The translations under genes and the position numbers were made by a program. A stretch of DNA of 11,506 nt from an uncultured Actinomycetes bacterium (lineage in GTDB: Bacteria > Actinomycetota > Thermoleophilia > Solirubrobacterales > Thermoleophilaceae), in assembly GCA_946481495.1 (NCBI GenBank), contig CAMLNW010000068.1:1-11506 (forward strand), in the 5' to 3' direction. This document shows, piece after piece, positions 1 through 5,925 of the stretch (positions are counted from its first letter, which is position 1; the number at the start of each line of letters is the position of its first letter). The notes under the pieces were generated by a model, which ran no database searches, had not been told where the DNA came from, and saw only the letters and a program-made list of their open reading frames with translations.

Positions 1-1086
1 GGTGAGGAGCGCTCGCTCGAGGAGTGGGTCACCAACCGCTTTGGCAAGCGCCTCTACGAGAACTTCTTCAAGAGCTACAACGAGAAGCTCTGGGGCGTGC
101 CGGTGTCGGAGATCCGTGCGGAGTTCGCGGCACAGCGGATCAAGGGGCTGTCGTTCACCTCGGCCGCGAGGTCGGCGTTCTTCGGCAACAAGGGCAACGA
201 GATCAAGAGCCTGATCGGCGAGTTCCACTATCCCCGCTACGGCCCCGGCCAGATGTGGGAGACGATGACCGACGACATCCGCCGGCTCGGCGGACAGGTG
301 CTGTTGGAGACGCCGGTCGAGGCACTGCACGTCGAGGACGGCCGCGTGGCGCGGGTGACGGCCGGCGGTGTCGACTACGAGTCGCCCTACGTCATCTCGT
401 CGCTGCCGCTGCGCAACATGGTCGGCCTGACCGAGCCCGCGGCTCCCGCCGACGTGCGCACCGCCGCCCAAGGCTTGCGCTATCGCGACTTTCTCACCGT
501 GTCACTGGTACTCGATGGTGAGGACCTGTTCCCCGACAACTGGATCTACATCCACGAGCCCGACGTCGAGGTCGGCCGGATCCAGAACTTCCGCTCCTGG
601 AGCCCCTGGATGGTTCCCGACCCGACCAAGGCCTGCATCGGCATGGAGTACTTCTGCTTCGCCGGCGACGAGCTCTGGGAGATGGCCGACGACGACCTCG
701 TCGCCCTCGCGATGCGCGAGCTCGAGCAGCTCGGCCTCGCCAAGTCAGAAGCGCTCCAGTTCGGCTTCGCCACCCGCGTTCCCAAGGCCTACCCGATGTA
801 CGACCTCGAGTACTCCGATCGCGTCGACACGATCAAGTCCTGGCTCGCCGGCATCTCCAACCTCCAGCAGGTCGGCCGCAACGGCCTCCACCGCTACAAC
901 AACTCAGACCACTCCATGCTCACCGCCATGCGCGCCGTCGACAACCTCCTCCTTGGAACCAACCACGACATCTGGGCCGTCAACGCCGAGTCCGTCTACC
1001 ACGAGGAAGCCACCGCCCAGGACTCCGAGCAGCCCTACATCAGGGCGCCGGAGACACCGACGCAGCGGGAACCGCTAGGGCGCTAG
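1..1086 (+). CDS. FAD-dependent oxidoreductase (amine oxidase / protoporphyrinogen-oxidase-like), 5'-truncated
   Basis: The reading frame is open from the first base and ends at TAG 1084-1086, so the N-terminal part with the Rossmann GxGxxG dinucleotide-binding motif lies outside the window. The visible 361 residues begin with GEERSLEEWVTNRFGKRLYE and continue with NFFKSYNEKLWGVP, and later contain GRNGLHRYNNSDHSM and a final LLLGTNHDIWAVN. This pattern is typical of NAD(P)/FAD-dependent oxidoreductases related to amine oxidases, protoporphyrinogen oxidase and UDP-galactopyranose mutase-like proteins, often found in polysaccharide or lipid biosynthesis loci. Codon usage is strongly GC-rich, like a resident chromosomal gene. 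The substrate cannot be told from this fragment. The oxidoreductase class is well supported; the exact subfamily is an inference. Confidence 0.85.
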   Translation, partial: GEERSLEEWVTNRFGKRLYENFFKSYNEKLWGVPVSEIRAEFAAQRIKGLSFTSAARSAFFGNKGNEIKSLIGEFHYPRYGPGQMWETMTDDIRRLGGQVLLETPVEALHVEDGRVARVTAGGVDYESPYVISSLPLRNMVGLTEPAAPADVRTAAQGLRYRDFLTVSLVLDGEDLFPDNWIYIHEPDVEVGRIQNFRSWSPWMVPDPTKACIGMEYFCFAGDELWEMADDDLVALAMRELEQLGLAKSEALQFGFATRVPKAYPMYDLEYSDRVDTIKSWLAGISNLQQVGRNGLHRYNNSDHSMLTAMRAVDNLLLGTNHDIWAVNAESVYHEEATAQDSEQPYIRAPETPTQREPLGR

Positions 1087-1111
1087 CGAAACACTTCGAT
1101 ACGGTAATCCA

Positions 1112-1558
1112 ATGTCCCTAGATCTCACCGTCTTCAAACTTTTCGATGAGTCGAACTTCGATGCATACGACAGCAAGAGCGACAGATATCCCGCCGTCCT
1201 GAAGGCCGGCTTGGAACAGCACGGGCTCGAGCTCTCAGACGTGCTCGCGGTTACACATGACTTAGGGCTCTGGGCAATCTGCAAGCCAGGCATCTTCAAT
1301 GCCTCGCTGCGCGGAGTGTTCAAGAAGCGCATCGAGGTCAACAACCTGATCCCCTATTCGCGCGTTGGCTCGGTTCGAATCGAGCCTTCCAGTCCGCACA
1401 CACAGCGAATCCTCCTCACGGACACCGACGGGCAGGCGCTGACGCGCATCGACTTCAGCGGCAGCGGGATGGACCACGCGCCCGAGCCGAACGACGTGTA
1501 CGCCAATCGCCTCTTTCGGACCATCCAGCGGGCCACAACCGCCACAACCGCCTCCTGA
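1112..1558 (+). CDS. Hypothetical protein, 148 aa, possibly a bacterial PH-like domain
   Basis: An ATG at 1112 opens a 148-residue frame, 25 nt after the oxidoreductase stop and in the same direction. No clear Shine-Dalgarno precedes it. The protein has no signal peptide or membrane segment. The middle (about residues 45-75) reads as alternating strands, LWAICKPGIFNASLRGVFKKR followed by IPYSRVGSVRIEP, which resembles the YokE/bacterial PH-like fold where a small beta-barrel contacts membranes or partners. That assignment rests on pattern only. The C-terminus ends in a low-complexity ATTATTAS tail. Base composition is less GC-rich than the upstream gene. Function unknown; that it is a real gene is likely from length, codon use and lack of a competing frame. 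Confidence 0.65.
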   Translation: MSLDLTVFKLFDESNFDAYDSKSDRYPAVLKAGLEQHGLELSDVLAVTHDLGLWAICKPGIFNASLRGVFKKRIEVNNLIPYSRVGSVRIEPSSPHTQRILLTDTDGQALTRIDFSGSGMDHAPEPNDVYANRLFRTIQRATTATTAS

Positions 1559-1563
1559 GCCCC

Positions 1564-1590
1564 GGTCATATCTGCCGAGTTGGGGACACG
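1564..1590 (+). repeat. 27-bp direct repeat, copy 1 (outside the element)
   Basis: A 27-nt stretch beginning GGTCATATCTGCC and ending TTGGGGACACG recurs exactly at 2451-2477 in the same orientation. The copies are 887 bp apart and bracket the Doc cassette plus the partial tRNA. Copy 1 directly follows the stop of the 148-aa gene. It could be a relic of an earlier element end. Confidence 0.85.
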
Positions 1591-1685
1591 CTCAGGTCTG
1601 GACGAACCACCCGCGAGACTCCAGGCTGAATAGCTAGCAAGCGACCCGCTCAAGCCCGCCAGTCGATCCCAGCGGACGGCGCGCC

Positions 1686-1691
1686 TACACT
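1686..1691 (+). promoter_or_regulatory. Candidate -10 box for a leaderless antitoxin-toxin transcript
   Basis: TACACT fits the actinobacterial TANNNT -10 pattern. Its last base lies 7 nt before the GTG at 1698, the spacing expected if transcription starts at the first base of the coding sequence. No Shine-Dalgarno is visible before that GTG, consistent with a leaderless mRNA. No good -35 box is seen at the usual distance. Confidence 0.45.
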
Positions 1692-1697
1692 TGCCGT

Positions 1698-1901
1698 GTG
1701 GGTGCCAAGGACATCACCAACGAATTCGTTCGCGAGGTCGCCGACGATCTGCGCACGCGCTACTCGCTCGATGACGAGGCCGTTCGAGCGCTGGGCGCCC
1801 GACTTGCCGGCTCAACAAGCGTGCGCAGCGCCCAGAACACCGCGTTCGCGGAGCGATTCGTCGAGGAGCACCGCGAGACGTTCGATCGCTTGGCACAGTA
1901 G
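1698..1901 (+). CDS. Putative antitoxin partner of Doc-like toxin, 67 aa
   Basis: A GTG-started frame of 67 residues, MGAKDITNEFVREVADDLRT onward, ends 6 nt before the start of the Doc-like toxin gene. Order, small size and tight spacing match a type II toxin-antitoxin operon, with the antitoxin gene first. The protein looks mostly helical and acidic-basic mixed; I do not recognise a Phd/YefM or ribbon-helix-helix fold in it. The start was chosen because a TANNNT -10 box ends 7 nt upstream, suggesting leaderless translation; an overlapping GTG at 1696 is in another frame. By analogy with Phd it would bind and block the toxin, and perhaps repress its own promoter, but that is inferred from position only. 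Confidence 0.6.
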   Translation: MGAKDITNEFVREVADDLRTRYSLDDEAVRALGARLAGSTSVRSAQNTAFAERFVEEHRETFDRLAQ

Positions 1902-1907
1902 GTCAGC

Positions 1908-2303
1908 GTGCCGAAGCGCTGGACCCCGTCCCTCGAGGACTACGCAGACCTCGCCGCGTATCTGCTTGGGACGAACAAGAAGGCCGTGTTCGCCCTTCCA
2001 CGTATCGGGCTAGCCGAATCAGCTCTTCACGCACCGTTCGCTTCGTTCGGTGGAGAAGACGCCTACCCCACGCTCATCGAGCAAGCAGCCGTCCTCATGC
2101 AGCATCTGGTCCAGAACCATCCGCTGCCCGACGCCAACAAACGAGCGGCATTTCTGCTCATCGCCCGCTTCCTCCACGCCAACGGCTCCACCTGGGGACC
2201 CCAGGACACCGAAGTCGATGCGTCGATGATCGAGCGGATAGCCGCCGGCGAGGTCGAGCACGCGGAAGTGCTCGCGTGGGTGCGCCGCCGCATCGCCGAC
2301 TGA
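1908..2303 (+). CDS. doc: Doc-like Fic-domain toxin, type II toxin-antitoxin
   Basis: The 131-residue protein carries the Doc/Fic active-site loop HPLPDANKR at residues 71-79, matching the HxFxDxNKR consensus except for Leu in the Phe position. Upstream it has the Doc-typical block GLAESALHAPFASFGGEDAY (34-53). Known Doc proteins are kinases that phosphorylate elongation factor Tu and halt translation; related Fic proteins AMPylate targets. Length is typical for the family. Translation starts at GTG 1908, 6 nt after the stop of the putative antitoxin, so the two are probably translationally coupled. The pair lies between the resident oxidoreductase region and the left attachment repeat, so it is outside the tRNA-Lys element but may belong to an older insertion. 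Confidence 0.88.
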   Translation: MPKRWTPSLEDYADLAAYLLGTNKKAVFALPRIGLAESALHAPFASFGGEDAYPTLIEQAAVLMQHLVQNHPLPDANKRAAFLLIARFLHANGSTWGPQDTEVDASMIERIAAGEVEHAEVLAWVRRRIAD

Positions 2304-2312
2304 AGGCCCTGC

Positions 2313-2338
2313 CCACGCCTCTCGCGAGGCTCGGAGCG
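2313..2338 (+). repeat. Intergenic palindromic repeat, copy 1, downstream of doc
   Basis: This stretch shares CTCGCGAGGCTCGGAGCG (2321-2338) exactly with 5792-5809, and CCACGCCTCTC (2313-2323) exactly with 10655-10665. It folds as GCCTC (2317-2321), loop TCGC, GAGGC (2326-2330). It follows the doc stop and abuts the attachment repeat, so it may act as a terminator. Confidence 0.6.
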
Positions 2339-2384
2339 AGATGGGCCGTGTAGGGATCGAACCTACGACCTTGAGATTAAGAGT
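2338..2384 (-). repeat. Left attachment site: partial tRNA-Lys 3' end
   Basis: Read on the minus strand, 2342-2384 reproduces the tRNA-Lys(CTT) gene from the anticodon loop (CTCTTAA) through variable loop, T-arm and 3' acceptor strand to the discriminator A. It differs from 10765-10807 at one T-loop base (2356), which leaves the stem intact. Homology extends 4 bp further (2338-2341). Upstream of the anticodon loop similarity stops at once, so no functional tRNA is encoded. This is the expected remnant of site-specific insertion into a tRNA 3' end. Confidence 0.9.
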
Positions 2385-2450
2385 TGAGCCGAGCGACCCG
2401 AAGCTGGCCTAGCTTGGCTCAGGTACGGCCATCTGAGTCCAGTCCAGCCG

Positions 2451-2477
2451 GGTCATATCTGCCGAGTTGGGGACACG
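2451..2477 (+). repeat. 27-bp direct repeat, copy 2 (inside the element's left end)
   Basis: Exact copy of 1564-1590. Here it lies 66 bp inside the left attachment repeat and is followed by a second GGGACACG (2482-2489), giving a short tandem of GGGACACG units. This is the position where integrase arm-type sites are normally found, so a role in recombination is possible. Confidence 0.85.
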
Positions 2478-2496
2478 GTTCGGGACACGTCCTCGC

Positions 2497-2784
2497 CTAC
2501 TCAGAGGTAGCAGCGTCAGCAGTCCGCGCGTCCTGCACCGTGGCGATCAGGACGCGATCCTCCTCGTCGAGAACGAGGTAGACGAACAGCATCCACCGCC
2601 ACGGCCCGAGCAGGACGCGATAGCTGTGCCAGCGACCCTCTAAGCGACGGCCGATGCGCGGGAACGCTTCGAGCACCTCCAGGCGTCGCTTGACGCGCTC
2701 GCGAGCATCTGCGGGCAATGAACGGCTTTTGATCAGGTCATCGAGATCTTGCAGCGCCGCCGCGCTCAGCTCAACGGCCGCCAC
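2497..2784 (-). CDS. RelE/ParE-superfamily toxin, 95 aa
   Basis: The protein begins MAAVELSAAALQDLDDL, has a helical Arg-rich stretch (RERVKRRLEVLEAFPRIGRR), then strands with RWHSYRVLLGPWRWMLFVYL and VLIATVQDARTAD. This helix-helix-beta-sheet layout with an aromatic/Arg core matches RelE/ParE toxins, which cleave mRNA at the ribosome (RelE) or poison DNA gyrase (ParE); which applies here cannot be told. A longer in-frame start exists at 2865, but GTG 2784 is preferred: GAGG lies 6 nt upstream and it falls 7 nt after the antitoxin stop. The gene is the first complete one inside the left end of the element and could stabilise it. Confidence 0.8.
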   Translation of the reverse strand: MAAVELSAAALQDLDDLIKSRSLPADARERVKRRLEVLEAFPRIGRRLEGRWHSYRVLLGPWRWMLFVYLVLDEEDRVLIATVQDARTADAATSE

Positions 2785-2791
2785 TGCTACC

Positions 2792-3046
2792 TCAGAGCTG
2801 GTCGAGCGGCGTGGTCTGCCCGGCTGCACCCTGGGCACGACCCAGCTCTGCGCGCTCCCAGGCACCAGGAACGGCGTCTAACACGCTCGTCAGCTCCGCC
2901 CCATCGGTCTCGGCCCCGTCGAGCACGCTGGCCAACAGCGACCCGGCAAGGTCATCGCGATCGACCGCGATCCGCTCAGCCATGCGCGTCAGCCGAGCAT
3001 CGTGGTCGTCGTCCAGTACGACTCTGAGCGGATGGACGTGCGCCAT
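2792..3046 (-). CDS. Antitoxin partner of RelE/ParE toxin, 84 aa
   Basis: This small acidic protein, MAHVHPLRVVLDDDHDARLT onward, is encoded directly upstream of the toxin with a 7-nt gap. The N-terminal strand PLRVVLDDDHDARLTRMAER followed by a helix resembles a ribbon-helix-helix DNA-binding start, and the C-terminal half (DGAELTSVLDAVPGAWERAE) would be the toxin-binding tail. ATG 3046 is preferred because the strand starts immediately after it; another ATG at 3055 would add MRP. Neither has a visible Shine-Dalgarno. Autoregulation of the pair is expected for the family but no operator is obvious upstream. Confidence 0.7.
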   Translation of the reverse strand: MAHVHPLRVVLDDDHDARLTRMAERIAVDRDDLAGSLLASVLDGAETDGAELTSVLDAVPGAWERAELGRAQGAAGQTTPLDQL

Positions 3047-3055
3047 AGGTCGCAT

Positions 3056-3394
3056 GCTAGCCGTCGCAGACGACTCGAAGCCGCAATCTGTGGGAGCTCA
3101 GTGGCGCAGTTGAGCGTGGTCGCAGCAAACGAGCGAGCGGGCGCAACGGCTTCTGGCCCGTTTTGATCACGAAGACGCGCTACATGTGGAAGCTCCGCAG
3201 TGCGCGCTGGCGGCCTCTCACGAACTGGCGAGTTCGAGGCCTAACCGAGGAGGAGCACATACTGGCCTTTCCGTCGCTCCGAGCTTGAGCCGTACTCAGC
3301 TGGGCCCCAACGCCAAGCTCGCGCTCAACAGCTTCGAGCCGTGACGGGCGGATGCTGTCTGGTTCAGGGCGGAAGCCGGGTGCCTAACCAAGGC
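3056..3394. other. Gene-free stretch between the toxin-antitoxin operon and the XRE-ImmA gene
   Basis: No convincing coding frame is seen in these 339 bases on either strand. One plus-strand frame (about 3184-3288) encodes a short Arg/Trp-rich peptide starting at ATG 3184, but it has no ribosome-binding site and I do not recognise it. A 9-bp inverted repeat, GCTTGAGCC at 3283-3291 and GGCTCAAGC at 3392-3400, is spaced too widely for a classic terminator. The region holds the toxin-antitoxin promoter (minus) and the 3' end of the regulator transcript. Confidence 0.5.
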
Positions 3395-4690
3395 TCAAGC
3401 CGATCGAACGCGCAAGAAGGGATTCGCTCGTCGGAGATTCATGCGAGAACGCGGATCGCAAGACAGGAGAACCATCGCGGCGAACCGTGTATTCATTCCC
3501 TCGACATGCACGTTAGTCAAACGACCATCTCGATCGGGCTCAGACATCAGAGGGGATGTCCCCCCCGCTCCCGCTAAACGCAACGCGGATTTGATCGCCT
3601 CCCTCGGCATGCTGCTCCCGGTTTTCCAGCCAAGGCGCTCCTCAAAGCTTCGCGAACACCAAAGCTTGTGGTGGTCAACTAAAAGGTCACCCGCCCCTCG
3701 CCTAGCCCAGTAAGCAATGGCAACGGCACACGGTTGCTGACTCTCCTCAGCGAGACGCCTAGCCGCTGCCTCAAGGGAGATACCGAACTCGCTGCTGAGG
3801 CGATCGATTGCGCTCATGCTCGGTGCAGAATCGTCGAACTCTTCCCGCAATCGATCCCCCTTTGCAAGCAGCTCGATAGAAAATTGATTGGCTTGACGCT
3901 CAAGGCGATCGGCAAAGTCAGGCCTCAGGCGCGTCTTATCGTCTAGGTGTGCAAAGGTCACCCGATGGTCATCCAGAATGGCGTGCGCCGCCTCATGGCC
4001 CATGACGAATCGCTTCCGGCGCTCCCACTGATCAAGAGCAGGATTTAGATAGACCTCTCCACCTTCGCCACGGTCCAGATGGACTACGCCTTGGAGCGCA
4101 TCAAGGGCCCAATCAACGAGATCCTTAAAGCGTAGTCGCAGTCGTTTCTTCTCTTCGAGCGTGAGCTCAATAGCCCCCACCTTCACCAGTCGCGACACCA
4201 AAAATACATCGTCCATATCTACGCGGCTCGAGGAATTGATTGCATCAATCTCACGTAATACGGCGACCGCGTGTTGACGCAACCGCAAGTGGTCGTCCGC
4301 CTCTAGAACGAGGTCTGTTCTGTGAGGTGCAAACGTAGCCCGATTCTTAGCCCGGATGGCATCAAGCACCGCCCGCAATGCCTGGAGCTCTTGATCGGTG
4401 AAGTCATCACCAAGTGTGTCTAGGGCTCGCTTGGCATTAGGAGAGACCCCGTTAGGATCGTCCTCTATGTAGCCGGCCCACCGCATAAGGACACCGAAGG
4501 GCTCCTCGTACGCGATCGCCACCTTCTGAAGTACCGAGGGCGTCGGATTTGCGATCTCGTTGCGCTCAAGCTGCGAGAGATAGCCGTTGTTGATGCCCGA
4601 TCGGCGCTCCACCTCGCGCAAGCTCAGGCCGCGATCAGTGCGTGACGCACGAAGCCGGTCGCCTAGTCGGTCCTTCTCCGGGGGGGGCAT
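3395..4690 (-). CDS. XRE-family regulator fused to ImmA/IrrE-type metallopeptidase, 431 aa
   Basis: Residues about 8-65 form an XRE helix-turn-helix (RLRASRTDRGLSLREVERRS, then GINNGYLSQLERNEI). Residues 200-280 hold an ImmA/IrrE zinc peptidase: HEAAH at 232-236 is the HExxH motif, and LERQANQFSIELL (263-275) supplies the downstream glutamate region. In ICEBs1 and deinococcal IrrE, such peptidases cleave a repressor to derepress an element or stress genes; here sensor and DNA-binding parts are one chain, so it probably controls the element and perhaps itself. ATG 4690 has no Shine-Dalgarno and is followed at once by eight C residues. A TTGACG -35 lies at 4725-4720, placing transcription start near the ATG, so it may be leaderless. 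The gene is visibly less GC-rich than the integrase end, a sign of separate origin. Confidence 0.9.
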   Translation of the reverse strand: MPPPEKDRLGDRLRASRTDRGLSLREVERRSGINNGYLSQLERNEIANPTPSVLQKVAIAYEEPFGVLMRWAGYIEDDPNGVSPNAKRALDTLGDDFTDQELQALRAVLDAIRAKNRATFAPHRTDLVLEADDHLRLRQHAVAVLREIDAINSSSRVDMDDVFLVSRLVKVGAIELTLEEKKRLRLRFKDLVDWALDALQGVVHLDRGEGGEVYLNPALDQWERRKRFVMGHEAAHAILDDHRVTFAHLDDKTRLRPDFADRLERQANQFSIELLAKGDRLREEFDDSAPSMSAIDRLSSEFGISLEAAARRLAEESQQPCAVAIAYWARRGAGDLLVDHHKLWCSRSFEERLGWKTGSSMPREAIKSALRLAGAGGTSPLMSEPDRDGRLTNVHVEGMNTRFAAMVLLSCDPRSRMNLRRANPFLRVRSA

Positions 4691-4696
4691 AGGTCA

Positions 4697-4725
4697 AGGG
4701 TCGCACCTAACGCTCGCTTCGTCAA
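4697..4725 (-). promoter_or_regulatory. Candidate promoter of the XRE-ImmA gene
   Basis: On the minus strand TTGACG (4725-4720) is followed after 17 nt by GACCCT (4702-4697). The -35 is good; the -10 matches TANNNT only at the key second A and last T. The predicted start falls on or next to ATG 4690, consistent with a leaderless message. Confidence 0.4.
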
Positions 4726-4761
4726 GCGACCCGCAGTGCTTCATGAGCGTCAGCAGAGTGC

Positions 4762-4790
4762 TTGACAATCTGAAGCGGGTCCCCTACCGT
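4762..4790 (+). promoter_or_regulatory. Promoter of the 47-aa protein gene, in a divergent control region
   Basis: TTGACA (4762-4767), 17-nt spacer, TACCGT (4785-4790) gives a sigma-70-type promoter with a leader of about 40 nt before the ATG at 4837. It is divergent to the XRE-ImmA promoter. Two interlocked inverted pairs surround the -35 boxes: GTCAAGC (4721-4727) with GCTTGAC (4760-4766), and GACCCGC (4728-4734) with GCGGGTC (4775-4781). These are good candidate operators for the XRE protein. Confidence 0.6.
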
Positions 4791-4836
4791 TCCTCCGGAA
4801 TAGGCCCGCGAGCCGTCCCAGAGCCAAGGAGTCCCC

Positions 4837-4980
4837 ATGGCAAAGTCACGTAAGACGTCCCCACGAGCCGCAAAGGCGGCGAGCAAAGTCCTCCGAGACG
4901 GTCGCACCAGCCGCGCCTCTAAGCAGGCAGCTGGTAGCGCCTTGTCTCAGGTCGCCCCGAAAGGGCGCAAAGGGAAATAG
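4837..4980 (+). CDS. Small basic Lys/Ser/Ala-rich protein, 47 aa
   Basis: ATG 4837 has a strong Shine-Dalgarno AAGGAG (4826-4831) with a 5-nt spacer, and the frame ends at TAG 4978-4980. The peptide starts MAKSRKTSPRAAKAASKVLR, then has DGRTSRASKQAAGSALSQ and a basic tail GRKGK. Lysine, arginine, serine and alanine dominate; two similar A-S-K/S-K-x-A-A units are visible. From memory it resembles a widespread, uncharacterised bacterial family with the core SKVLRDGRTS...AAGSALSQ. The charge suggests nucleic-acid or ribosome contact, which is inference. It has its own promoter and is followed 2 nt later by a perfect 15-bp hairpin, so it is a monocistronic, carefully delimited unit facing away from the XRE-ImmA gene. 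Confidence 0.85.
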   Translation: MAKSRKTSPRAAKAASKVLRDGRTSRASKQAAGSALSQVAPKGRKGK

Positions 4981-4982
4981 AG

Positions 4983-5018
4983 GGCGACCGGCCGCTGTTT
5001 GCGCAGCGGCCGGTCGCC
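4983..5018 (+). terminator. Perfect 15-bp hairpin after the 47-aa gene
   Basis: GGCGACCGGCCGCTG (4983-4997) pairs without mismatch with CAGCGGCCGGTCGCC (5004-5018) around a 6-nt loop. It starts 2 nt after the stop codon. There is no T-tract, as in many GC-rich actinobacterial terminators. Confidence 0.85.
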
Positions 5019-5090
5019 AGGGTGTCGGAGCAGCAACCACTCAGAAGCCACCCCACCCCGCCTCTCGGCGGAGAACGGAGTTCTATCGCA

Positions 5091-5783
5091 ATGGCCTTCG
5101 AGCCTTTGAACAACATCCCCGTCCGAAACATCGATACGACGATCGACGTCGTCTCGCGTGGCGACGGCAGCCATTCCCAGGACGACGTGTTCGTCACGGT
5201 CGGCCTGGACCTCGTCGGCGACATCGACACCTCTGAGCCAGCAACGCTGATCTTGCCGCTGGCATCCGAGGCGCAGCAAGAGCCGTTGCTGCGCTACACC
5301 GACGCTCCCATCCGGGGAGCGCAGGTGTTCACCTTCGACGAGGTCGAGAGATCGGTCTATGACCAGCAGGTCGTAGACCGGCTCGAGAAGCTCGGCGACG
5401 GGGCCAGCAAGAAGGAGCAGCGGGCTGTCGCAACGGCCGTCGGCCGCGCCGCGAAAAGCTTGTCCTCGACAATCGTGGAGGTCAAGCCCGGTCAGCGGAG
5501 GCTGCGGCTGTTCTACTCGATCGCCGCCGACAAGGTGGCCGATCGAGAGTTCGAGTTCTCGGTCATCGGGCCACTCCCGTCGTTTGTGATCCAGACGGGC
5601 GGCTCGATCGGCGTCATCGCATTGTTGCCGCGTAGTACCCAGGTCGTCAGTGCCGAGGCACTCACGGACCCGAATAACCCGGGTTCGGCGCTGCCACGTA
5701 CAGACGCCACGCTCGCCAATCGCCCGGCGATGAGCTGGTTCTGGCAGAACGACCCGCTGTTCCGGGTCCGTTACCGCTACTAG
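5091..5783 (+). CDS. Hypothetical protein of unknown family, 230 aa
   Basis: The frame runs from ATG 5091 (GGAG at 5077-5080, 10 nt upstream) to TAG 5781-5783. An in-frame GTG at 5022 would add 23 residues but lies 4 nt behind the preceding terminator hairpin and encodes a low-quality Pro/Arg-rich stretch, so ATG is preferred. There is no signal peptide or membrane segment. The protein looks beta-rich at both ends (DDVFVTVGLDLVGDI; REFEFSVIGPLPSFVIQTGG) with a charged helical centre (DRLEKLGDGASKKEQRAVAT). The C-terminus is aromatic and basic (AMSWFWQNDPLFRVRYRY). I do not recognise the family. Position after the 47-aa gene suggests element cargo; a large hairpin follows its stop. Codon usage fits a true gene. 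Confidence 0.75.
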   Translation: MAFEPLNNIPVRNIDTTIDVVSRGDGSHSQDDVFVTVGLDLVGDIDTSEPATLILPLASEAQQEPLLRYTDAPIRGAQVFTFDEVERSVYDQQVVDRLEKLGDGASKKEQRAVATAVGRAAKSLSSTIVEVKPGQRRLRLFYSIAADKVADREFEFSVIGPLPSFVIQTGGSIGVIALLPRSTQVVSAEALTDPNNPGSALPRTDATLANRPAMSWFWQNDPLFRVRYRY

Positions 5784-5791
5784 GTCCTGCC

Positions 5792-5851
5792 CTCGCGAGG
5801 CTCGGAGCGTGGCTGGCAAGGAGGCCGCCGGCTGCGCTCCGAGATCGCGAG
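5792..5851. terminator. Large hairpin between convergent genes; intergenic repeat copy 2
   Basis: Two stem blocks pair across a 25-nt loop: CTCGCG (5792-5797) with CGCGAG (5846-5851), and CTCGGAGCG (5801-5809) with CGCTCCGAG (5835-5843). It lies between two genes that converge on it and could stop transcription from both sides. The left arm matches 2321-2338 exactly over 18 nt, and GGAGCGTGGCTGGCAAG (5804-5820) matches 10675-10691 exactly. Confidence 0.7.
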
Positions 5852-5925
5852 ACGGGCGCGAAGGGCTCGAAGCTAAGATCCCGCGCCAGCGGTCGCGATG
5901 GGTCTACGACCCAGCCCATCAACAT

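Noticed and set aside
2342..2384. A second tRNA-Lys gene at the left end
   Set aside because: Only the anticodon loop to the 3' end is present; the D-arm and 5' acceptor strand are missing, so it is an attachment-site remnant.
3184..3288. Short Arg/Trp-rich peptide frame in the gene-free stretch
   Set aside because: No ribosome-binding site, no promoter and no recognisable similarity.
3283..3400. 9-bp inverted repeat as terminator of the XRE-ImmA gene
   Set aside because: The arms are about 100 bp apart and one lies inside the gene's end; chance is likely.
5022..5090. N-terminal extension of the 230-aa unknown protein from GTG 5022
   Set aside because: It starts 4 nt after a terminator hairpin, has no SD and encodes a Pro/Arg-rich stretch; ATG 5091 is better, though not proven.
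4947..5819. 290-aa minus-strand frame opposite the 230-aa gene
   Set aside because: It is Arg/Asp/Leu-rich shadow sequence, reads through two hairpins and has no domain pattern.
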